Origin: Actinomycetota bacterium
GTDB lineage: Bacteria; Actinomycetota; Acidimicrobiia; IMCC26256; PALSA-555
DNA: 38,028 bases
NCBI GenBank assembly: GCA_003140175.1
Contig: PLJD01000027.1
Location: forward strand, 151 to 38,178
Direction: 5' to 3'
The translations under genes and the position numbers were made by a program. The notes under the pieces are model-generated. The model was given only the letters and a program-made list of their open reading frames with translations. It was not told the origin of the DNA and made no database searches. This document shows positions 17,249-25,276 of the stretch, piece after piece; position 1 is the first letter of the stretch; each line of letters begins with the position of its first letter.

Positions 17249-18096
17249 CCGACACCCACCGGCAGCTCGTCGAGGATGGCCTCCACGGTTCGACAGACCC
17301 GGACGGTTCCCGCCACGTCGTGGACGCGCACGATGCGGCAGCCGTGTGCGACGCCGTACGCGACCGCGGCGAGGGAGGCGGCCCGGCGGTCGTCGAGCGC
17401 CAGGTCGAGGAGCTCGCCGAGGAACCGCTTGTTCGACGCCGACAGCAACAGGGTGTACCCGAGACCCGCGAGGGTGTCGCTCTCTCGCAGCAAGACCGCG
17501 CTCATCGTCGGGGTCTTGCCGAGGTCGAGGCCGGCGTCGAGGGCGATCTGGTCGGCGTCGAGCCCGGCGGCGCGCGCCCGGTCGGCGCGCTCGACGAGGA
17601 ACTGGCGTACCTCGCCGAGCAGGTCGTCGTAGACGGGCTCAGGGTCGGGGACGCGGGGACGCAGGCGGATGTGGGTCGCGACGACCGATGCCTGATGGCG
17701 AGCCGCGACGGCCAGGTAGTTGGGGTCGGCAAAGCCGCTGATGTCGTTGGCGACCGAGGCGCCGGCGCGGCAGGCGGCGTCGAGGACGCTGGCTCGCCAC
17801 GTGTCAACCGACAGCGGGACGGGCAGGTGGGCGGCGAGCGCCTCGATGGTGGGCACGACCCGCTCCAGTTCCTCGGCTTCGTCGACGTCGGGTCCCGGGC
17901 CGGCTTTGACGCCGCCGACGTCGAGGATGTCGGCTCCCTCGGTCACGAGCTGCTCGGCCCGCTCCACGAGCGCGTCGAGCGCGAAGGTCGCGCCGCGGTC
18001 ATAGAACGAATCCGGGGTGCGGTTCAGGACGCCCATGACGAGGGTCCGGTTCGTGAGGTCGTGGACGCGATCTCCGAGCCGAAACCGCCACGGCAT
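17245..18096 (-). CDS. dihydropteroate synthase family protein, FolP2-type
   Basis: A 283-residue pterin-binding TIM barrel. It resembles mycobacterial FolP2 rather than canonical FolP1: VMGVLNRTPDSFYDRGATF carries NRTPDSFYD where FolP1 has NVTPDSFSD, and the loop normally reading GGESTRPG is GGVKAGPG. SVDTWRASV and ANDISGF are retained. FolP2 of mycobacteria is reported to lack dihydropteroate synthase activity, so a standard folate role should not be assumed. ATG at 18096 is preferred because TAGGCT lies eight bases before it; GTG at 18117 would add seven residues. It overlaps holA by four bases and occupies the place where comEC often lies between comEA and holA. Confidence 0.85.
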   Translation of the reverse strand: MPWRFRLGDRVHDLTNRTLVMGVLNRTPDSFYDRGATFALDALVERAEQLVTEGADILDVGGVKAGPGPDVDEAEELERVVPTIEALAAHLPVPLSVDTWRASVLDAACRAGASVANDISGFADPNYLAVAARHQASVVATHIRLRPRVPDPEPVYDDLLGEVRQFLVERADRARAAGLDADQIALDAGLDLGKTPTMSAVLLRESDTLAGLGYTLLLSASNKRFLGELLDLALDDRRAASLAAVAYGVAHGCRIVRVHDVAGTVRVCRTVEAILDELPVGVG

Positions 18097-18104
18097 GCGC
18101 GGGG

Positions 18105-18110
18105 AGCCTA
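18105..18110 (-). promoter_or_regulatory. -10 element of the folP2-like/holA transcript
   Basis: TAGGCT on the minus strand, eight bases before the ATG at 18096; predicts a leaderless or nearly leaderless mRNA. Confidence 0.5.
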
Positions 18111-18148
18111 CCGTCACGCGTTCCGGGCCCGGCCGGCCGCGGTCGGGT

Positions 18149-18706
18149 CTACCCGGAGGGGGGCGGCACGGCGGCCTCGGGGGGCGTCGTCGGGGTGCTC
18201 GTCGAGGGCGGGGTGCTGGTGGGGACGAGGATCTGCTGGCCGTCCCGCAGCTTGGCGGCGAGGTTGAGCTGGTCCAGGTCGGCGGCCGCGAGCGCCCCGC
18301 CCGCGGCGTCGAGCGCGTCGACGACCCGCGCGCCGGCGGGCAGCGTGACGACGCCGGGATGCGTGACTGCGCCCGCCACCTGCACGACGACCCGCGCTCC
18401 CCCGGCAGCGGCCCGGCGGGAATGGGCGGTCGTCGGAGTGGCGGTCGTGGTGACGGTCTCGGAGGGACGGACCGCCCGAACCGAGCCGATCGCCGCGACG
18501 AGCGCGACGACCGCGACGACGGCGAGCACGGCGCGCCCGTCTCGGCCGATCTCGGCGACGCCGAGGCGCTCAGCGAGCCCCGGGCGGTGGTGGCGCAGCC
18601 GCCGGGGAGTCCGGTCGTCGGGTCCCCAGAAGGTGGGGTCGGGGACGAGGCCGTTGCCGGTCTCGTCGGGCGCGACGCCAGGACGGCGTGGATCGAAGTC
18701 GGGCAC
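18149..18706 (-). CDS. ComEA-like SLBB-domain membrane protein lacking HhH
   Basis: A 185-residue protein: cytoplasmic N-terminus of about 58 residues, one membrane helix (VLAVVAVVALVAAIGSV, near 60-77), a Thr-rich linker, then a single SLBB domain (VVVQVAGAVTHPGVVTLPAGARVVDALDAAGG...LNLAAKLRDGQQILVP), and a Pro/Thr-rich tail. ComEA proteins normally continue with a double helix-hairpin-helix that binds incoming DNA; here there is none and the frame simply ends. The GTG start has GGAGG five bases upstream. Its position next to leuS and holA matches the comEA locus of actinobacteria, but comEC is absent. It may be a reduced ComEA or a protein with another cell-surface role. Confidence 0.75.
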   Translation of the reverse strand: MPDFDPRRPGVAPDETGNGLVPDPTFWGPDDRTPRRLRHHRPGLAERLGVAEIGRDGRAVLAVVAVVALVAAIGSVRAVRPSETVTTTATPTTAHSRRAAAGGARVVVQVAGAVTHPGVVTLPAGARVVDALDAAGGALAAADLDQLNLAAKLRDGQQILVPTSTPPSTSTPTTPPEAAVPPPSG

Positions 18707-18765
18707 AGCGGCCTCCGGGGGTGCGTCGGTCCGGAGGAAGTGCCGCGGGGAAGAGCCCGACCGTA

Positions 18766-21660
18766 TCAGCCGATGACGAAGTTGACGAGGCGTCCGGGGA
18801 CGGGCACGACTTTGCGCACGGTGGCGTCGGCGAGGAGGGCCGCGACGTGTGGCTCGGCACGCGCGGCTGCCTCGAGGGTCGCCGCGGAGGCGTCCGAGGG
18901 GACCTTGATCCGAGCTCGGGCCTTCCCGTTGACCTGGACGACGATCTCGATCGTCTCCTGGCGGAGTTCGGCGGGGTCCGGTTCGGGGAACGCCACGTAC
19001 GCAATCGACTCGGAGTGCCCGAGGCGGGCCCAGAGCTCCTCGGCGACGTGAGGGGTGAGGGGTCCGAGCATGAGGGCGAGCGGCTCGGCCACCTCGCGGG
19101 GCGACGCGCCGGTCTCGGCGACGACCTGGGTCAGGCGATTGTTGAGCTCGAAGAGCCGGGCGATCGCGGTGTTGAACTTCAGGTGCTCCATGTCGTCGCG
19201 GACCTCGGCGATGGTCCGGTGCAGGATGCGGCGGGTCTCGGGGTCGGCCGCGACGTCCTCGACGTGGACGGCGCCGGTGTCCTCATCGACGATGTTGCGC
19301 CATACCCGCGCCAGGAATCGGTGGACACCAACGATGTCGGTGGTACTCCAGGGTCGGCTGGCGTCGAGCGGTCCCATGAACATCTCGTAGAGCCGGAGCG
19401 TGTCGGCGCCGTAGTCCCGGTAGACGTCGTCGGGGGTGACGACGTTGCGCAGGCTCTTGCCCATCTTCCCGTACTCGCGGGTGACGGGCTCACCCTGGAA
19501 GACGAGCCCGTCGTCGCGGGTTTCGACCTCGGACGCCTCCACGTAGAAGCCCCGGGCGTCGCGGTAGGCGAAGGCCTGGATGTAACCCTGGTTGTAGAGG
19601 CGATGGAACGGTTCGCGTGTCGAGACGTACCCGAGGTCGAACAGGATCTTGTGCCAGAAGCGGGCGTAGAGCAGGTGCAGCACCGCGTGTTCGACACCGC
19701 CCACGTAGAGGTCGACCCCTCCGCCAGCTGCTCCCTCCATCCAGTACCGCTCCACCACGGGATCGACGAGGCGGTTCTCGTTCGTCGGGTCGAGGTAGCG
19801 CAGGTAGTACCAGCACGACCCCGCCCACTGCGGCATGGTGTTCGTCTCGCGCCGGTACGGTCGCACGCCGTCGCCCAGGTCGAGGTCCACGTTGACCCAC
19901 TGTTCGGCACGCGCCAGGGGCGGCTCGGGGGGCGTGTCGGCCGCGTCGTCGTCGACGACTTGGGGTTCGAAGTCGTCGAGCTCGGGGAGCTCGACCGGCA
20001 GCATCGACTCGGGCAGCGCGACGGGTAGACCGTCGTCGCCGTAGACGATCGGGAACGGCTCACCCCAGTAACGCTGGCGGCTGAACAGCCAGTCGCGCAG
20101 CTTGTAGGTCACCGTCCCGGTCCCCGCGCCGCGCTCCTCGAGCCACCCGATCATGCGGGCCTTGGCCTCGTCGACGAGGAGCCCGTCGAGGAAGCCGCTG
20201 TTGATCGCGGGACCGTCACCGGCGTACGCGTCGCCGTCGAAGTCGCTCGGGGGCTCCACGGTCCGGACGATCGGAAGGTCGAACTCGGTCGCGAAGTCCC
20301 AGTCCCGCTGGTCTTCGCCGGGGACGGCCATGATCGCCCCGGTGCCGTAGCCCATGAGGACGTAGTCGGCGACGAAGATCGGGATGAAACCGCCGGTGGC
20401 GGGATTCGCGGCGAAGGCGCCGGTGAAGACGCCGGTCTTCTCGCGCCCTTCGGCCTGGCGTTCGAGCTCGGTGCGGGCGCCGACGAACGCCCGGTAGCGC
20501 GCGATCGCCTCGGGCGGTGCGACGCCAGCTCCGAAGACCCCCGGCCACGAGGGGGGCACGGCGGACCCGTCGTCGCCGGGCGGGGCGCTCGGCCACTGGG
20601 CCGGGACGATCTGGTCCACGAGCGGATGTTCGGGGGCGAGCACGAGGTACGTGGCACCAAAGAGCGTGTCGGGCCGGGTGGTGAAGCCCTCGATCTCGCC
20701 ACCGTCGCGGGACTCGACCGGGAAGCGAATGGTGGCGCCCGGGCTGCGCCCGATCCAGTTGCGCTGCATGATCTTGATCGGCTCGGGCCACTCGAGGAGG
20801 TCGAGGTCCCCCAGGAGCCGGTCGGCATACTTGGTGATCCGCAGCTTCCACTGCTCGAGGGGCCGCTTGAATACCGGGTGGTCGCCCCGTTCGCTGCGAC
20901 CCTCGGTGGTGACCTCCTCGTTGGCGAGGACGGTCCCGAGCGCCGGGCACCAGTTGACCAACGCCTCCTCGCGGTAGGCCAGCCGGTACGAGTTGACAAC
21001 TTGGCGGCGCGCGCGCGGGTCGAGGTCGCCCCAGGCAATCCGATCTGGGTTGGCCACGCCGACCGGCTGGCGGGCGCCAGCGTCGAACTCGGCCACGAGC
21101 TCGACGATCGGCCGAGCCCGATCGGCGAGCTCGTCGTACCAGGCATTGAAGATCTGTAAGAAGATCCACTGGGTCCACCGGTAGTACGCGACGTCGGTCG
21201 TGGCCACACCCCGCCGCGGGTCGTGGCCGAGCCCGAGTGCGCGCAGCTGGCGGCGCATCGTGGCGACGTTCTGCTCGGTCGTGACCCGGGGATGCTCCCC
21301 GGTCTGGAGGGCGTACTGCTCGGCGGGGAGGCCGAACGCGTCGTAGCCCATGGTGTGGAGGACGTTGCTGCCGGTCATGCGGTGGAACCGCGCGAACACG
21401 TCGGTGCCGATGTAGCCGAGGGGATGGCCGACGTGAAGTCCCGCTCCGCTCGGGTACGGGAACATGTCGAGCACATAGAGCTTCGGGCGGCCAGCCGCCT
21501 GTTCGAACCCGTCGGACAACGACCCGGCCGGGTTCGGCGTCCAAAACGTCCGATGTTCCTCCCAGTAGTCCTGCCACTTCGTCTCGAGCTCGTTGGCAAG
21601 ACGCGCGTCGTAGCGATAGGGGATCGCGTCGGAGGGAACCGGAGTCGTGGGCTCGGGCAT
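18766..21660 (-). CDS. leuS: leucyl-tRNA synthetase
   Basis: A 964-residue class I synthetase. The HIGH motif is HVGHPLGY within [13 protein letters not shown]; the KMSKS loop is KMGKSLRN, the form usual in actinobacteria. The CP1 editing domain shows the Thr-rich [21 protein letters not shown] and the [12 protein letters not shown] segment. The long length matches actinobacterial LeuS. ATG at 21660 fits the family N-terminus; the frame is open up to 21855 but the extension is the complement of a tRNA gene. TACGCT at 21676-21671, ten bases upstream, is a likely -10. comEA-like and the folP2-like genes follow on the same strand. Confidence 0.96.
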   Translation of the reverse strand: MPEPTTPVPSDAIPYRYDARLANELETKWQDYWEEHRTFWTPNPAGSLSDGFEQAAGRPKLYVLDMFPYPSGAGLHVGHPLGYIGTDVFARFHRMTGSNVLHTMGYDAFGLPAEQYALQTGEHPRVTTEQNVATMRRQLRALGLGHDPRRGVATTDVAYYRWTQWIFLQIFNAWYDELADRARPIVELVAEFDAGARQPVGVANPDRIAWGDLDPRARRQVVNSYRLAYREEALVNWCPALGTVLANEEVTTEGRSERGDHPVFKRPLEQWKLRITKYADRLLGDLDLLEWPEPIKIMQRNWIGRSPGATIRFPVESRDGGEIEGFTTRPDTLFGATYLVLAPEHPLVDQIVPAQWPSAPPGDDGSAVPPSWPGVFGAGVAPPEAIARYRAFVGARTELERQAEGREKTGVFTGAFAANPATGGFIPIFVADYVLMGYGTGAIMAVPGEDQRDWDFATEFDLPIVRTVEPPSDFDGDAYAGDGPAINSGFLDGLLVDEAKARMIGWLEERGAGTGTVTYKLRDWLFSRQRYWGEPFPIVYGDDGLPVALPESMLPVELPELDDFEPQVVDDDAADTPPEPPLARAEQWVNVDLDLGDGVRPYRRETNTMPQWAGSCWYYLRYLDPTNENRLVDPVVERYWMEGAAGGGVDLYVGGVEHAVLHLLYARFWHKILFDLGYVSTREPFHRLYNQGYIQAFAYRDARGFYVEASEVETRDDGLVFQGEPVTREYGKMGKSLRNVVTPDDVYRDYGADTLRLYEMFMGPLDASRPWSTTDIVGVHRFLARVWRNIVDEDTGAVHVEDVAADPETRRILHRTIAEVRDDMEHLKFNTAIARLFELNNRLTQVVAETGASPREVAEPLALMLGPLTPHVAEELWARLGHSESIAYVAFPEPDPAELRQETIEIVVQVNGKARARIKVPSDASAATLEAAARAEPHVAALLADATVRKVVPVPGRLVNFVIG

Positions 21661-21670
21661 GGTCCCGGCG

Positions 21671-21676
21671 AGCGTA
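21671..21676 (-). promoter_or_regulatory. -10 element of leuS
   Basis: TACGCT on the minus strand, ten bases before the leuS ATG; predicted leader only a few bases. Confidence 0.4.
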
Positions 21677-21758
21677 GCGACGCGCCTCCGACCATCTGCG
21701 CTCAGATTCCCGGACCGCCGCCAACCGCCGCCAACCCAGCCTTCGGACCCCCCACTGG

Positions 21759-21764
21759 TACCGT
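21759..21764 (+). promoter_or_regulatory. possible -10 of tRNA-Ala
   Basis: TACCGT, twelve bases before the mature tRNA 5' end. No convincing -35 seen. Confidence 0.3.
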
Positions 21765-21776
21765 GGCCGTTCCTCT

Positions 21777-21850
21777 GGGCCTGTAGCTCAGTCCGGTAGA
21801 GCGCCTCCATGGCATGGAGGAAGTCAGGGGTTCGAGTCCCCTCAGGTCCA
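21777..21850 (+). tRNA. tRNA-Ala (anticodon GGC)
   Basis: A full cloverleaf. Acceptor GGGCCTG pairs with CAGGTCC; the third pair is G3:U70, the alanine identity element. D arm GCTC/GAGC, anticodon stem CCTCC/GGAGG with loop ATGGCAT (anticodon GGC), variable loop of five bases, T arm AGGGG-TTCGAGT-CCCCT, discriminator A at 21850. CCA is not encoded. It lies head to head with leuS and at the left border of a region of broken genes, so it may have served as an integration site, although no duplicated 3' end was found. Confidence 0.95.
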
Positions 21851-21877
21851 CTCACGTTGCCGAGGTAACGACAAGGT

Positions 21878-21901
21878 CTCCACTGCTGACTCGCAGCGGA
21901 G
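21878..21901 (+). terminator. hairpin downstream of tRNA-Ala
   Basis: CTCC-A-CTGC, loop TGACTC, GCAG-C-GGAG: an eight-pair stem with one mismatch, 27 bases after the tRNA. No T-run follows, so a terminator role is only likely by position. Confidence 0.35.
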
Positions 21902-21968
21902 AAGCTGACTGATGCTTGGAGCGAGGTTCGTCGAGCCAGAGAGCGCTGACGCTGTCACAGGCGCGCCG

Positions 21969-21974
21969 TAGGTT
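21969..21974 (+). promoter_or_regulatory. -10 element of hicA fragment
   Basis: TAGGTT, seven bases before the GTG at 21982; same leaderless layout as hisH and proA. Confidence 0.4.
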
Positions 21975-21981
21975 CGGCTGC

Positions 21982-22113
21982 GTGAAGGTTCGGGAGGTGG
22001 TCAGGATGTTGATGGCCGACGGCTGGAGCCTCGACCGCCAGCGCGGCAGCCATCGCCAGTTCCGACATCCAGACAAGCCCGGCACGGTGACCACCGCAGG
22101 CAAGCCAGGGTAG
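21982..22113 (+). pseudogene. hicA: HicA-type toxin, C-terminally truncated
   Basis: The 43 codons from GTG 21982 encode VKVREVVRMLMADGW, then RQRGSHRQFRHPDKPGTVT, a close match to HicA mRNA interferases including the catalytic His in GSHRQF. Intact HicA proteins are about 60 residues and end with a conserved segment of the type DLPxGTLxSILKQAGL; that end is missing and the frame stops right after AGKPG. No hicB antitoxin follows; instead a transposase remnant begins within 35 bases. Probably inactive, though the RNA-binding core is present. The truncation point coincides with the left end of the tnpB remnant. Confidence 0.7.
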
Positions 22114-22130
22114 TGGTTCAGTTTCAGCGT

Positions 22131-22147
22131 CGTACGTCTTTCGTATG
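22131..22147 (+). repeat. short hairpin at the left of the tnpB remnant
   Basis: CGTACG, loop TCTTT, CGTATG: a six-pair stem (one G:T). It contains the presumed tnpB ATG. Position is compatible with a left-end subterminal palindrome of an IS200/IS605-type element, but this is inference. Confidence 0.3.
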
Positions 22148-22450
22148 TTGAGCAGCGTGCGACGGTGTCGTTCGTTCCGGTTCTTGGTGAGCCCGACGGT
22201 TCGTCAGCACGCGGTGCTGGTGGCGATGCTGGCGTTGCAGTGCGAGCTGTACAACGCGGCGTTGGAGGAGCGTCGCGGGGCGTGGCGCTGGGAGCACCGC
22301 TCGGTCTCGTACGTCGACCAGTGCCGGACGCTGACCACCCTGCGTGCGGTGCGTCCGGAGGTACTGACCTGCGGAGTGAAGGTGTGTCGGGGGACGCTCA
22401 AGCGCCTCGATTGGGCGTTCGCCGGGTTCTACCGCCGCCTGACGGCCGGC
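22145..22450 (+). pseudogene. tnpB: TnpB (IS200/IS605 family) N-terminal fragment
   Basis: About 102 codons resemble the N-terminal part of TnpB/OrfB nucleases: RSFRFLVSPTVRQHAVL, the helix-turn-helix-like LQCELYNAALEERRGAWRW, and TLKRLDWAFAGFYRRLTAG, which in intact proteins precedes the PRFK segment. Everything after this, including the RuvC catalytic residues and zinc ribbon, is gone; the frame continues open but without similarity. Not able to cut or transpose. It lies between truncated hicA and DUF1697. Confidence 0.7.
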
Positions 22451-22534
22451 AGGGGGGCGTTAGCGTCGCTGGTCTCGAGCGGAGGGGAGGGCGCCACATG
22501 GAGCGGATCGCACGCTGCGCGGCGAGTCGCGGGT

Positions 22535-22571
22535 GCGGGACGGGTCGGGTCGCGCGGGGTGCCCGTCCCGC
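22535..22571 (+). repeat. 10-bp perfect inverted repeat
   Basis: GCGGGACGGG (22535-22544) and CCCGTCCCGC (22562-22571) with a 17-base loop, between the tnpB remnant and the DUF1697 start. It could be the right-end palindrome of the decayed insertion element or a terminator. Confidence 0.55.
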
Positions 22572-22595
22572 GTCGAGCCACGGTCGGACGTCGAC

Positions 22596-23135
22596 GTGAG
22601 GCGGTACGCCGCCTTGCTTCGGGGCGTGAACGTGAGCGGCCGCAACACAGTCGGCATGGCCGAGCTGCGAGCCCGGCTCGTCGACCTGGGATACCGAGAC
22701 GTCACGACGTACATCCAGAGCGGCAACGTGGTGTTCGGCGCGCCGACCGGCGGAGAGTCCGCGCTCGTGGCTGCGATCGAGGCGGAGATCCGACGGGCCT
22801 TCAAGCTGGAGGTGGGCGTCCTGATCCGCTCCCCAGCGCAGCTGCGACGAATCGGCACCACGAACCCGTTCCTGCAGCGGGCGGATGACCGCTCGGCACT
22901 CCACGTCACGTTCCTGGCCGAGACACCACCACGGGCCAAGGGCCGGGAACTCTCCGCTCGACCTGCCGGGCCGGACGACTGCGTGATCATCGGACGAGAG
23001 ATCTACCTTCGTTGTCCGGGCGGCTACGGGAAGACGAAGCTCAACAACACCTACCTGGAACGGGTGCTGGGAACGCGGGCGACGACCCGGAACTGGAAGA
23101 CGCTGCTGAAGCTCCGGGAGCTCGTCGAAGCGTGA
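22596..23135 (+). CDS. DUF1697 domain protein
   Basis: A 179-residue DUF1697 protein, function unknown. Characteristic segments: YAALLRGVNVSGRNTVGMAELRARLVDLGYRDVTTYIQSGNVVF at the N-terminus, the middle FKLEVGVLIRSPAQL, and the C-terminal GKTKLNNTYLERVLGTRATTRNWKTLLKL. Family length is complete and no frameshift is seen, so it appears to be the only intact gene of the region 21851-23726. GTG at 22596 matches the usual family start; in-frame codons upstream (from 22533) are low-complexity. Such proteins are scattered by horizontal transfer in soil bacteria. Confidence 0.88.
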   Translation: MRRYAALLRGVNVSGRNTVGMAELRARLVDLGYRDVTTYIQSGNVVFGAPTGGESALVAAIEAEIRRAFKLEVGVLIRSPAQLRRIGTTNPFLQRADDRSALHVTFLAETPPRAKGRELSARPAGPDDCVIIGREIYLRCPGGYGKTKLNNTYLERVLGTRATTRNWKTLLKLRELVEA

Positions 23136-23181
23136 CCGCGCCGCTCGAGGGGCGCCGATCCGTGGCCAGGCACCTTCGGCG

Positions 23182-23396
23182 CATCGTCACGCTGGCCGCG
23201 GTGCCGCCGATGAGCACGCCGTGATCAGACGCCGCACGTCGAGACTGGGAATCCAATGGTGCATCGGCGAGTGCGTAGAGAGGTCGAAGGTGACCGCCGA
23301 GAGCGCGACCAGGATGATGCACGCCGTCCCGGCGAACTCGGCGAGGTACTCGGCGACGCCGGGCACCTCAGCGCCCGCGGTGGGAGCGGTCCCCAC
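23182..23396 (-). pseudogene. aquaporin (MIP family) N-terminal fragment, frameshifted
   Basis: From GTG 23396 the frame encodes EYLAEFAGTACIILVALSAVTFDLS and later DVRRLIT, as in the first helix of MIP channels. At about 23219 one G appears lost: the next frame continues GVLIGGTAASVTM, which in intact relatives follows directly. The first NPA motif and everything after are absent; the DUF1697 gene ends 47 bases beyond. Clearly a broken remnant. Family assignment rests on the first-helix pattern. Confidence 0.55.
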
Positions 23397-23539
23397 GGCT
23401 AGCCGAGGACCTCGGGAACCGTCGTGCCCGACCGAGGACGGTACGGCGATGACCAGCCCGGCCCGCGACGCGCGCTCGAGCTCGGCACCTCACCGCGCAC
23501 AGTGTGCTCGATCGAGGTCGAGAAGACCGAGTATCGGCG

Positions 23540-23725
23540 GACCTGAACGCCGCGTCCACGAGCGGCTTTCACCTGGCGATGATCGGTGGTGCGTTGATGG
23601 TGGCGGGGCTCGCCGCGCTGACGTGGGTGAAGCTGCCCCGGGACGCGGGGGCGACCGCGACCGTGACCGACCCGAGCGCCCCGTCCCAACCCCGGCCGAG
23701 CGCGGCTGGGGTGCCGGTCGGCCGG
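23540..23725 (+). pseudogene. possible C-terminal end of an MFS transporter
   Basis: The frame reads DLNAASTSGFHLAMIGGALMVAGLAALTWVKLP and then a Pro/Ser-rich tail. A small polar stretch, GFHLA and one last membrane helix is the usual end of drug-exporter type MFS proteins. No start or upstream helices are found between 23397 and 23539, where I see no gene. Weak assignment on one helix. Confidence 0.3.
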
Positions 23726-23726
23726 A

Positions 23727-24353
23727 CTAGACGCCAACCCGGCGGGGAGCGAACGCCACGTGGTCGCCCATCGAGCGCTGAAACCACAACACGGAGAGGA
23801 GGATCGCCACCGCGGTGAGGGTGAGCGACGCCACCGTGCGGGTGACGACGAACACGCCCACCGACTGGCTCAGCAGCAACCAAATCGCGACTGCCGCGAT
23901 CATGAGCTCGGTGACGGCCCACAGGAGGGTGAGCTGGAAGAAGAAGCGCCGCACCGCTGCGCCGGCCGCGACCGAGTCGGGGATGGGGCAGAAATCGCGG
24001 GCCAGGCGACCAACCAGCGGTCGCCCCGCACAGGCCGAGACGACCATCGTCGCCGCGACGAGGGCGGTGCCGAGGGTCGGCTGGAGGAAGTAGACGAAGA
24101 CGCTGCCCGTGCTCAGGGCGAGGATCGACCGGACCGTCAACGAGACGGCGCCCAGCACGAGCAGGCCGGGGACTCGGCGGTGGGTGGCGAGCCGCCAGGC
24201 GAGGAGCGCGTAACAGAATCCGAGACCGGCGGTGACCGCGCCGGTGACGGCGAAGAAGTGCAGGAACAGAAGGAACACCACGACCGGCGCGATCGCGCCT
24301 TCGATGATGCGCGGCACGGCGTGGCGCAGCATCGGCGCCATCCGTGGGAGCAT
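23727..24353 (-). CDS. VC0807-like multi-helix membrane protein
   Basis: A 208-residue protein with about six hydrophobic helices. The segments FVYFLQPTLGTALVAATMVVSACAGRPLVGRLARDFCPIPD resemble the VC0807/DUF3159 group of membrane proteins, function unknown. It follows the ABC permease on the same strand and probably belongs to that operon. The start is uncertain: ATG at 24353 begins at the first hydrophobic region, while the frame is open to ATG 24491, which overlaps the permease by 37 bases. It borders the decayed region on its 3' side. Confidence 0.65.
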   Translation of the reverse strand: MLPRMAPMLRHAVPRIIEGAIAPVVVFLLFLHFFAVTGAVTAGLGFCYALLAWRLATHRRVPGLLVLGAVSLTVRSILALSTGSVFVYFLQPTLGTALVAATMVVSACAGRPLVGRLARDFCPIPDSVAAGAAVRRFFFQLTLLWAVTELMIAAVAIWLLLSQSVGVFVVTRTVASLTLTAVAILLSVLWFQRSMGDHVAFAPRRVGV

Positions 24354-24454
24354 GAAGGGGCCGGGTTCCACTCGGGGCTTATCGTCCTCACCGCGGGCGC
24401 GCTGAAGCGGCCCGGGAGCCGCCCCACCCGCCGTAGCTACGTCGCGGGTCGGGC

Positions 24455-25276
24455 TTAGGACAGGACGTCCTTGCGTCGAAAGTGCCACCACGCGATCCCG
24501 CCGAAGACGAGCACGTAGAGGATCTGCAACAGCGTGCCGCGCAGCATGTCGGAGGTCGGGCCGTGACCGGGGTTGGTGAACAGATTCGTCCAGGCGTCGA
24601 AGTAGTGGGTGGGGAGCACGTAGCGGATCGAACCCAACGAGGTGATGGCGTCGAGGATCACCGACACGATGTAGAGCCCGAAGCCGGCGAACACCGCGGC
24701 GGCGGGCGAGTCAGTCATCGTGGAAGCCATGAAGGCCAACGCGGCGACGCCCGAGATCCCCCACAGGACATACAGGCTGGCCAAGCCGAGGTTGCCGAGG
24801 ATCTGGGCGATCGACATGTGAAGCGCGAGGTTCCCGATCCCCAGGTTCAGGGGATGCCACCCAAAGGCGATGGTCCCCGCGATGAGCCCGGTCACCGAGA
24901 TCAGCGCGGTCGCGATCACCGCGAGGAGCAGGGCCGACTCCAACTTGGCGAGGAGCAGTCGGCCACGTCCGACCGGGCGGGTCAGCATCGCCCGCAGATT
25001 CCCCCAGCCCGCCTCGGAGGCGATGGCGTCGCCGGCGAAGAGCACCACGATGATGACGAGCAAGAAGCGGCTCATGAACCGCAGCGACACGACGGGCAGG
25101 AACAGCCCGGTGTGGAGAGCCAGGTTGGTGAAGTCGCCGCCGCTCGGGCCCGACGGCGGGTTGGCCTTGAGGGCGATCGCGACGATCAGCGGGATGAGCA
25201 CGGTGAGGCCCAGCACCACGTAGGTGCGGGTCCGGTGCCATTGCTTGACCATCTCGGTGCGGAACAGGCCGCCCAT
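24455..25276 (-). CDS. ABC-2 type transporter permease
   Basis: A 273-residue permease with six predicted membrane helices and the ABC-2 layout: an N-terminal amphipathic stretch (LFRTEMVKQWHRTRTYVVLGL), a large first loop, then AGDAIASEAGWGNLRAMLTRPVGRGRLLLAKL, the coupling-helix region typical of the family. The ATG overlaps the stop of the ATPase gene by one base (TGATG). It forms an exporter of unknown substrate with the ATPase upstream. Confidence 0.88.
   Translation of the reverse strand: MGGLFRTEMVKQWHRTRTYVVLGLTVLIPLIVAIALKANPPSGPSGGDFTNLALHTGLFLPVVSLRFMSRFLLVIIVVLFAGDAIASEAGWGNLRAMLTRPVGRGRLLLAKLESALLLAVIATALISVTGLIAGTIAFGWHPLNLGIGNLALHMSIAQILGNLGLASLYVLWGISGVAALAFMASTMTDSPAAAVFAGFGLYIVSVILDAITSLGSIRYVLPTHYFDAWTNLFTNPGHGPTSDMLRGTLLQILYVLVFGGIAWWHFRRKDVLS

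Noticed and set aside
21661-21855. N-terminal extension of leuS across the tRNA
   Set aside because: It translates the complement of tRNA-Ala; the family N-terminus begins at the ATG at 21660.
22451-22595. Continuation of the tnpB frame
   Set aside because: The frame stays open but similarity ends at about 22450; the rest is GC-rich noise with the inverted repeat.
21851-23726. att duplication of the tRNA-Ala 3' end
   Set aside because: I looked for a second copy of the T-arm/acceptor sequence downstream and saw none within the window.
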